A DNA stretch of 12,701 nucleotides from an uncultured bacterium (GTDB lineage Bacteria > Cyanobacteriota > Vampirovibrionia > Gastranaerophilales > Gastranaerophilaceae): the NCBI GenBank assembly GCA_948742005.1, contig CAPYQR010000031.1:1-12701 (forward strand), written 5' to 3'. A model generated the notes under the pieces. That model ran no database searches. It was not told the DNA's origin and was given only the letters and a program-made list of their open reading frames with translations. Made by a program: the position numbers and the translations under genes. This document shows positions 7,602 to 12,701 of the stretch, one piece after another; position 1 is the first letter of the stretch; each line of letters begins with the position of its first letter.

Positions 7602-7657
7602 TTAGAATTATGTATTTATATAATATTGCTAAACATTATTTTTTGCTATAATTCTAA
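7602..7657. repeat. 10-bp inverted repeat between divergent genes
   Basis: TTAGAATTAT (7602-7611) and its exact reverse complement ATAATTCTAA (7648-7657) flank 36 bases in the divergent intergenic region. The right arm overlaps a TATAAT at 7647-7652, and the left arm sits just upstream of the minus-strand gene's ribosome binding site. It could be a paired operator or two similar promoter elements. In DNA this AT-rich, a chance match is quite possible. Confidence 0.35.
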
Positions 7658-7684
7658 ACTTTCGTAAAGAAAACTTAACAACTT

Positions 7685-7713
7685 TTTACTTCAAGCTTTA
7701 ATCGGCGTATAAT
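7685..7713 (+). promoter_or_regulatory. Sigma70-type promoter for the DUF1015 gene
   Basis: A -35-like TTTACT (7685-7690) is separated by exactly 17 bases from a perfect -10 TATAAT (7708-7713). Transcription would start near 7720, leaving a short leader with GGGG eight bases before the ATG at 7746. A prediction from consensus only, but element quality and position are good. Confidence 0.65.
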
Positions 7714-7745
7714 TGAAATAAAATTAGATTATTGGGGATGAAACA

Positions 7746-9005
7746 ATGGAAATACAACCGATTGAAGCAATTGTTTATAATCAAAACAAAGTTAAAATAG
7801 ACGATGTAATAGCGCCGCCTTATGATGTTATAGATGAAAAATATCAAAATGAACTTTATCAAAGAAGTGAATTTAACATTGTTAAATTAATTTTAACAAA
7901 AGGCGAAAACAGATACGAAGATGCTAAAAAATATTTTAATGATTGGAAAGAAAAAAAAGTTTTAATTAAAATTCAAAAAGGAGCAATATTTTATATTATT
8001 CAACAATATAAAAACGAAAAAGGAAAATTGATAGAGCGAAAAGGCTTTATTGCAAGAAATAAAATTGAAGATTTTTCAACCAAAAAAATACTCCCTCATG
8101 AATACACCATGGGAGGCCCTAAACAAGACAGACTAAACCTTGTCAGCGCAGCAAAAGCGTTTTTCTCGCAAATTTTTATGGTTTATCAAGACGAAAAACA
8201 AATAATAGAAAATGAAGTTTTGCCAAAATATTTAAACACTTCTGCTTTTATTGATGTTGTTGATGATTTGGGTGTCAGAAACATTGTTTATTTAATTGAT
8301 GATGAAAATGATATTAAAACAATACAAAAAACCTTATCTGATAAAACACTTTTAATAGCAGACGGACATCACAGATATGAAACATCAATGAATTACAGTA
8401 AAAATCATCCTGAAAATGAAAAAGCAAAATATGTCATGAGCTATTTTACAAACGGAAAAGATGAAAATCTTGTAATTTATCCGACACACAGAGTGATTGA
8501 AAAAAATATTGAAACTGAAAAAATATTGTCTGCCGTTAAAAAATATTATGATGTTGATGAGTATAAAAAGGATTTCGAAATTTCAAAAGATGAATTTTTG
8601 GATAAAATTGAAGAAGAAAATAAAAAACAAATTACAACAGGTTTGATTTTAAAAGATTCTCCTTTTTATTATATTTTAAAATTGAAAAAAGATAAAAATA
8701 AAGAAATTAACAAAGCTCCCGAATTACAAGAGCTTGATTTGGAAGTTTTACATGAATTAATTTTGAAAAAAGAGCTTGATTTCAAAGAAGATGAATTGAT
8801 GGCGCAAAACGGTATAAAATACGAAAAACGTGAATCAATCGCTTTTGATTCCGTTAATAAAGGCGCAAGTGCTGTATTTATTATGGCATATCCTAAAATG
8901 GATGATATTTTAAAAGTTTCATCCGCCGGTTTGAGAATGCCTCAAAAATCAACATATTTTTACCCGAAACTTTTATCAGGACTTGTAATTAATCCGCTTG
9001 ATTAA
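7746..9005 (+). CDS. DUF1015 family protein
   Basis: This 419-residue cytoplasmic protein belongs to the DUF1015 (COG4198) family. I do not know an established function well enough to assign one. Diagnostic motifs are an N-terminal IAPPYDVI (22-29), the FNIVKLIL block (43-50), LPHEYTMGGPKQDR (116-129) and the hallmark IADGHHRYET (204-213). The last contains a Gly-His-His-Arg cluster that looks like an active or ligand-binding site. Length is typical for the family. The C-terminal half is Lys/Glu-rich and ends with KSTYFYPKLLSGLVINPLD (401-419), also family-like. The start ATG has GGGG eight bases upstream and the promoter at 7685-7713. It is followed by glgX in the same direction after 73 bp, but glgX appears to have its own promoter, so a shared role is not implied. 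Confidence 0.92.
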   Translation: MEIQPIEAIVYNQNKVKIDDVIAPPYDVIDEKYQNELYQRSEFNIVKLILTKGENRYEDAKKYFNDWKEKKVLIKIQKGAIFYIIQQYKNEKGKLIERKGFIARNKIEDFSTKKILPHEYTMGGPKQDRLNLVSAAKAFFSQIFMVYQDEKQIIENEVLPKYLNTSAFIDVVDDLGVRNIVYLIDDENDIKTIQKTLSDKTLLIADGHHRYETSMNYSKNHPENEKAKYVMSYFTNGKDENLVIYPTHRVIEKNIETEKILSAVKKYYDVDEYKKDFEISKDEFLDKIEEENKKQITTGLILKDSPFYYILKLKKDKNKEINKAPELQELDLEVLHELILKKELDFKEDELMAQNGIKYEKRESIAFDSVNKGASAVFIMAYPKMDDILKVSSAGLRMPQKSTYFYPKLLSGLVINPLD

Positions 9006-9017
9006 TGAATCGGCTCT

Positions 9018-9045
9018 TTTACACATAAAACAAAGGTGATAAAAT
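9018..9045 (+). promoter_or_regulatory. Sigma70-type promoter for glgX
   Basis: TTTACA (9018-9023) and TAAAAT (9040-9045) are separated by 16 bases, each one mismatch from consensus. The predicted start near 9052 leaves a leader of about 27 bases with a strong AAGGA ribosome binding site ending six bases before the ATG at 9079. It would drive glgX and the ATPase gene behind it. Confidence 0.55.
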
Positions 9046-9078
9046 CTTCAAAACGCTAATCTTTAAAAAGGAAAGCTT

Positions 9079-11232
9079 ATGGAAAAATTAATTGCTAAAG
9101 ACAAAACGCCGCTAGGGGCAAATTATAATAAAGAAACAAAAACAGTTGATTTTAAGCTTTATTCAAAAAATGCAAAAAAAGTCATTCTTTGTATTTTTGA
9201 TTCGCCTCTGGATGAAGAAGCAATTATGAACCTTGAAATGAAAAAAGGTGAAAATGATATTTGGGAAACATCAATAAAAGACTATATTCTCAATTGTATG
9301 CAAAACCCTGTTTTTTATGGTTTTCGCGTGTTTGGAGAAAATTGGGAATACGATAAAAATTTTGAACCCGGTAAAGAAACAGGACTAAAAGCCAAAATCG
9401 ATTTAAAAGGCAACCGCTTCAATCCTAATAAACTGGCGTATGACCCTTATGCGAAAGAATTATCACATCTTCCCTCAAAAGTTAACCCGGGGTTTAACAT
9501 GTTTCGTTCAGGAGCTAATTTTCATTTGATTAATAATGCTAAATTTGCCCCAAAATCAGTGTATCGCAGGCTTGAAGATAAAGAAATTGCAAAAGTTACT
9601 CCAAGAGCTTTTAATAGTGAAATAATCGGCGAAGTCCATGTTAAAGATTTAACGCAAAATCTTTCAATTCCTGAAAAAGGAACTTTTAAGGGCGCTGCTA
9701 AATTTGCACAAAGTATTAAAAAACTCGGAATAACAATGGTTGAATTTTTGCCAGTTAATGAATTTGATACCAAACAAAACGGCGTTAACCATTGGGGTTA
9801 TATGCCTTTGGGTTATTTTACGCTTGCAAGGCGTTATGCTTTTGATAAAACATTGGGTAATATTCTTCAAGAATTTCGTGAAATGGTTGATGAATTTCAC
9901 AAAAATGAAATAAAAGTTTGTCTTGATATGGTTTACAACCATACGGGCGAAGCGGGATTAATCAATCATAATGTCGAAGATGCCCAGCAGTTCTCATATT
10001 CGTTAATCGATAATTCTTCTTATTATAAAGTTTATGAAAACGGATATTATCGTTCTAACTCGGGCTGCGGAAATGATTTTAATGCAAATAATGAGGGTGC
10101 ATTAAATTTGATTATTGATTCATTAATTTTTTGGATTAATCAGGGTGTTGATGCTTTTCGTTTTGATTTGGCGGCAGCTTTATTGGAAAATAGCTGTAAT
10201 TGCAGTGAAATTTATGACAATATTGATTCTTTGGCAGGAAAATTAAAAACAAAGCTTCAAAAGAAAGGTATAAAAGTTGTTGATGACTTTGCTTCTGCTC
10301 AAGAAGGCGTTGTTTTAATTGCAGAACCCTGGACATGCGGCGGAAGCCAGTGTTATCATCTTGGAAATTTTCCATCCTTTTGGGCAGAGTGGAATGATGT
10401 GTCACGCGACACATTTAGAAAAATTACAGCACGTCCGAAAGAAATTAACCCTTTGCAAATTAAAAATTTAATAGAGGGCAGTCCGAATATTTTTGAAAAT
10501 CCATCAAAATCAATCAACTATATTGCATCCCATGATGGCTTTACCCTTTTTGATTTAAATCATTTTGATTTTAAAAATTCTTCAACACAAGGCGGCTCAA
10601 GCCATGAGATTTCATCAAGCTATCAAAACAACCTTGAGATGTCAGAAAATGCAATAAGAAAACAACTTGCGCTTTTGTTTTTGTCATATGGAACTCCGAT
10701 GATTCAAATTGGTGATATTATAATGCATACAAAAAACGGCAACAACAACAGCTATAATAAAGATGATGGAACAAATTTTTTAAATTGGCAAAAAGCAGTC
10801 AACAAAAACACTTTTGAAAATCGAATCATGGAATATATTAGAAATTTAATTAATTTTAGAAATGAAAACAAAATTTACCTTAATAAAAATTTTAAAAATT
10901 ATTTAACTTATCATTACGATAACGGCGAACTGGCACAAAGTTCCAATTTAGGCTATTGGAACAACAACAACGATGATTTTTTTGGTGTTTTAATAAATCC
11001 CGAGATTGACGATAGCAAAAATAGCACAGCAAACCAAAGAGAAATTTATATCGCATCATCTAAAAGCGATTATAAGATAACTTCAACACTTCCAAAGATA
11101 CAAGATGGAAAAAATTGGTATAAAATTTTAGATACGAGTGATTTTTCAGATGTTACTCTGGATAAAAAAGTAAAAATTGATAAAAATTATATCCTGAATC
11201 CACAAGCTCTTGTGGTTTTTGTTGCGGAGTAG
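9079..11232 (+). CDS. glgX: Glycogen debranching enzyme, GlgX/isoamylase type (GH13)
   Basis: The enzyme hydrolyses alpha-1,6 branch linkages of glycogen, probably after phosphorylase has shortened the outer chains, in the cytoplasm. The 717-residue product has the family's usual length. An N-terminal CBM48-like beta domain (about 5-115, beginning TPLGANYN, with DFKLYSKNAKKVIL at 25-38) precedes the GH13 barrel. The barrel's conserved regions are all present: VCLDMVYNHTGE (280-291), GVDAFRFDLAAAL (356-368, nucleophile Asp363), LIAEPWTCGG (413-422, acid/base Glu416) and ASHDGFTLFD (483-492, transition-state Asp486). The NHWGYMPLGYF motif marks the debranching/isoamylase subgroup. The C-terminal part (about 600-717) is the expected small beta domain. 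A strong AAAAAGGA motif supports the ATG at 9079. The stop is 3 bp before the next gene, so the two are probably one transcript. Together with the GH57 enzyme it indicates alpha-glucan storage. Confidence 0.95.
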   Translation: MEKLIAKDKTPLGANYNKETKTVDFKLYSKNAKKVILCIFDSPLDEEAIMNLEMKKGENDIWETSIKDYILNCMQNPVFYGFRVFGENWEYDKNFEPGKETGLKAKIDLKGNRFNPNKLAYDPYAKELSHLPSKVNPGFNMFRSGANFHLINNAKFAPKSVYRRLEDKEIAKVTPRAFNSEIIGEVHVKDLTQNLSIPEKGTFKGAAKFAQSIKKLGITMVEFLPVNEFDTKQNGVNHWGYMPLGYFTLARRYAFDKTLGNILQEFREMVDEFHKNEIKVCLDMVYNHTGEAGLINHNVEDAQQFSYSLIDNSSYYKVYENGYYRSNSGCGNDFNANNEGALNLIIDSLIFWINQGVDAFRFDLAAALLENSCNCSEIYDNIDSLAGKLKTKLQKKGIKVVDDFASAQEGVVLIAEPWTCGGSQCYHLGNFPSFWAEWNDVSRDTFRKITARPKEINPLQIKNLIEGSPNIFENPSKSINYIASHDGFTLFDLNHFDFKNSSTQGGSSHEISSSYQNNLEMSENAIRKQLALLFLSYGTPMIQIGDIIMHTKNGNNNSYNKDDGTNFLNWQKAVNKNTFENRIMEYIRNLINFRNENKIYLNKNFKNYLTYHYDNGELAQSSNLGYWNNNNDDFFGVLINPEIDDSKNSTANQREIYIASSKSDYKITSTLPKIQDGKNWYKILDTSDFSDVTLDKKVKIDKNYILNPQALVVFVAE

Positions 11233-11235
11233 AAA

Positions 11236-12405
11236 ATGAATTTTGAAATTTTTAAAAAAACATATCTTTCAAATTATTTTTTGATTAATTTTAATGATAT
11301 ATTTGACAATGAAATAATTGATGCTTATTTTTCTTTTTTAAGTACAATTTATAATGAAGAACAGATTGAGAATGTTTTGTTTGAATATAATTCGTTTTTG
11401 TTAAAATTAGTCAATGATGAATCGAAAAAATTTGATTTGGCGCAAATTGCAAAAGAAGCAATTTTAAAAATTAAACTTAAAAACAAAAACAAAGAACAAA
11501 TTGAAAATGAAATCGATATCTTGAAGAATTTATTTAATTTAAATTTTGTTGATATTAAAAATATTTTAATTGAAAAATATGACGATTTTTCAGCTTTGTT
11601 TGATAAAATGCCTGAATTTTTAAATTCGGGTTTGGATTTGAACTTATCCTGCTTAAATTTTTCAGATTTAGATTATAGGGCATTTATTTTTGATGAAAAT
11701 CTGGAATTAAAACCGGTTGAATATTTTGAAAAAACAAAATTTGAAGATTTGAAAGGTTATAAAAAGCAGCAAAAAATTCTTTATCAAAATACAAAAGCCT
11801 TAATTGACGGCAAAAAGGTGAACAATATTTTGCTTTACGGGGATGCGGGATGTGGAAAATCTACAAGTGTCCGCGCTTTGTTGAATGAATTTAAAGAAAT
11901 TAAAATTGTTCAAATTTTTAAAAACAATTTAATCAATCTTGACAAATTGTATCAAATTTTATCTAAATTACCTTATAAATTCATAATTTTTGCGGATGAT
12001 ATTTCTTTTTGCGAGGAAGATGAAACTTTTTCAACAATGAAAGCGGTTTTAGAAGGGGCAATTGTTCAATGTCCTTTAAATTGTGCCATTTATGCAACAT
12101 CAAACAGACGCCATCTGATTCGTGAAAGTTTTAAATCGCGTGCGGGTGATGAAATTCATTTAAATGATACGATTAATGAATTTAATTCTTTATCGGAGCG
12201 TTTTGGAATTAATCTTTTATTTCAAAAACCTGATAATGAAGAATTTAAAAAAATTGTAATTGAACTTGCAAAAGATAATAATTTGGAAATATCGCAAGAT
12301 GAACTTTTGCAAAAAGCGCAGAGATTTGCGCTTGTAAAAGGTTCAAAAAGTCCTAGAATAGCAAGACAGTTAATTGATAATTTAATTAACTGTCTTGATG
12401 TGTAA
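11236..12405 (+). CDS. DUF815 family P-loop ATPase
   Basis: This 389-residue AAA-type ATPase belongs to the DUF815 family (COG2607), whose cellular role is poorly defined. The N-terminal 165 residues are Asp/Asn/Lys-rich and helical, without recognisable motifs. The ATPase module starts at FEDLKGYKKQQKIL (168-181). It has Walker A GDAGCGKS (202-209, Lys208), Walker B FIIFADDISF (249-258, Asp254/Asp255), a sensor-1 region YATSNRRHL followed by RESFKSRAGDEIHLNDT, then LSERFGINLLF and a C-terminal lid ending SPRIARQLIDNL, all as in the family. Nucleotide-binding residues are intact, in contrast to the AAA-like protein at 6450-7589. The start ATG has GGAG six bases upstream, placed within the end of glgX. 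The last 14 codons contain a perfect inverted repeat (12362-12397). It is convergent with pilT after 17 bp. Confidence 0.93.
   Translation: MNFEIFKKTYLSNYFLINFNDIFDNEIIDAYFSFLSTIYNEEQIENVLFEYNSFLLKLVNDESKKFDLAQIAKEAILKIKLKNKNKEQIENEIDILKNLFNLNFVDIKNILIEKYDDFSALFDKMPEFLNSGLDLNLSCLNFSDLDYRAFIFDENLELKPVEYFEKTKFEDLKGYKKQQKILYQNTKALIDGKKVNNILLYGDAGCGKSTSVRALLNEFKEIKIVQIFKNNLINLDKLYQILSKLPYKFIIFADDISFCEEDETFSTMKAVLEGAIVQCPLNCAIYATSNRRHLIRESFKSRAGDEIHLNDTINEFNSLSERFGINLLFQKPDNEEFKKIVIELAKDNNLEISQDELLQKAQRFALVKGSKSPRIARQLIDNLINCLDV
12362..12397. terminator. 14-bp perfect inverted repeat, possible bidirectional terminator
   Basis: CAAGACAGTTAATT (12362-12375) and its exact reverse complement AATTAACTGTCTTG (12384-12397) flank an 8-base loop. 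The hairpin lies within the final codons of the ATPase gene and 25 bp beyond the pilT stop on the other strand, the right place to end both convergent transcripts. The following tract (TAAATTTTAATTTG) is U-rich but not a clean run directly after the stem, so function as an intrinsic terminator is inferred. Confidence 0.55.
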
Positions 12406-12422
12406 ATTTTAATTTGTTTATT

Positions 12423-12701
12423 TTAGCTTTTGAAGTTAAAATTAATGGTTGAACTTGCCATTGAACGTTTAAATTCTTCCGGTCTTTGACATTTGATTAA
12501 CGCATCTTCCGGCGCAACTTGTCTGTCTAAAACAAGTTGTTTTAAGTGTCCGTCTAATGTTTGCATACCGGAATTTATGCCTGTTTGGATTTGTGAATAA
12601 ATTTGTGCTGTTTTTTGTTCACGAATTAAGTTTGCAACCGCAGAATTAACAATCATAATCTCTTGTGCCATTACACGACCTTTTTTAGTAAAGCCGTCTT
12701 C
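12423..12701 (-). CDS. pilT: Type IV pilus retraction ATPase PilT (C-terminal part, partial)
   Basis: PilT is the hexameric ATPase at the inner face of the cytoplasmic membrane that depolymerises type IV pili and powers twitching. Only the last 92 codons are in the window; the frame is open to the right edge, which reads EDGFTKKGRVMAQEIMIV. An ATG at 12671 is an internal Met, not the start. The conserved C-terminal motif appears as SAVANLIREQKTAQIYSQIQ, matching the family's AIRNLIREGK-type segment needed for retraction, followed by GMQTLDGHL. An Ala replaces the first Arg of the classical AIRNLIRE form. The end of the protein (FKRSMASSTINFNFKS) is a short non-conserved tail. Walker motifs lie outside the window. 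A PilT-like paralogue such as PilU cannot be excluded. It converges on the DUF815 ATPase gene. Confidence 0.88.
   Translation of the reverse strand, partial: EDGFTKKGRVMAQEIMIVNSAVANLIREQKTAQIYSQIQTGINSGMQTLDGHLKQLVLDRQVAPEDALIKCQRPEEFKRSMASSTINFNFKS

Noticed and set aside
7647..7652. TATAAT as the main -10 of the DUF1015 gene.
   Set aside because: No acceptable -35 lies at 16-18 bases; the TTTACT/TATAAT pair at 7685-7713 has ideal spacing and sits closer to the start codon.

Overview
The window reads as one contiguous stretch of a strongly AT-rich bacterial chromosome. Coding density is high, the standard genetic code is used (TGG for Trp, TAA/TAG stops), and most gaps are very short. A type IV pilus retraction ATPase, a multidomain membrane sensor kinase, and a GH57 enzyme beside a GlgX-type GH13 enzyme fit a Gram-negative-type or cyanobacteria-related organism. 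Two genes (5485-6354 and 6450-7589) resemble the Asn/Lys-rich, lineage-specific proteins I associate with the gut relatives of cyanobacteria (Gastranaerophilales / Melainabacteria / Vampirovibrionia). That placement is inference from style and gene content, not from a marker gene. I see no tRNA, rRNA, IS element or CRISPR array.

Layout, left to right. (1) 1-2184, +: GH57 alpha-glucan hydrolase or transferase, missing its extreme N-terminus at the window edge. (2) 2185-4104, -: HAMP-PAS-HisKA-HATPase sensor histidine kinase, whose stop codon directly abuts the GH57 stop. (3) 4150-5468, +: smpB and a prephenate dehydratase gene (pheA), overlapping by one base. (4) 5485-7589, -: a two-gene unit of unfamiliar proteins. 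The upstream gene looks like an AAA+ fold whose Walker A and Walker B residues have been lost. The downstream gene encodes a glycine/alanine-rich hydrophobic protein. (5) 7590-7745: divergent intergenic region with a good sigma70-type promoter facing right. (6) 7746-9005, +: DUF1015 protein. (7) 9079-12405, +: glgX with its own promoter candidate, followed after 3 bp by a DUF815 P-loop ATPase. (8) 12423-12701, -: 3' end of pilT, convergent with the ATPase. A perfect 14-bp hairpin lies inside the last codons of the ATPase gene.

Functional reading. The two glycosidase genes, GH57 at the left edge and GlgX, point to storage of glycogen or a similar alpha-glucan. SmpB (ribosome rescue) and PheA (phenylalanine synthesis) are housekeeping functions. 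The sensor kinase has no response regulator beside it. The least ordinary part is 5485-7589, where a probable pseudo-AAA+ protein is paired with a glycine-zipper-like hydrophobic protein. I found no complete new defence or mobile system. That pair is the best candidate for undescribed biology here.
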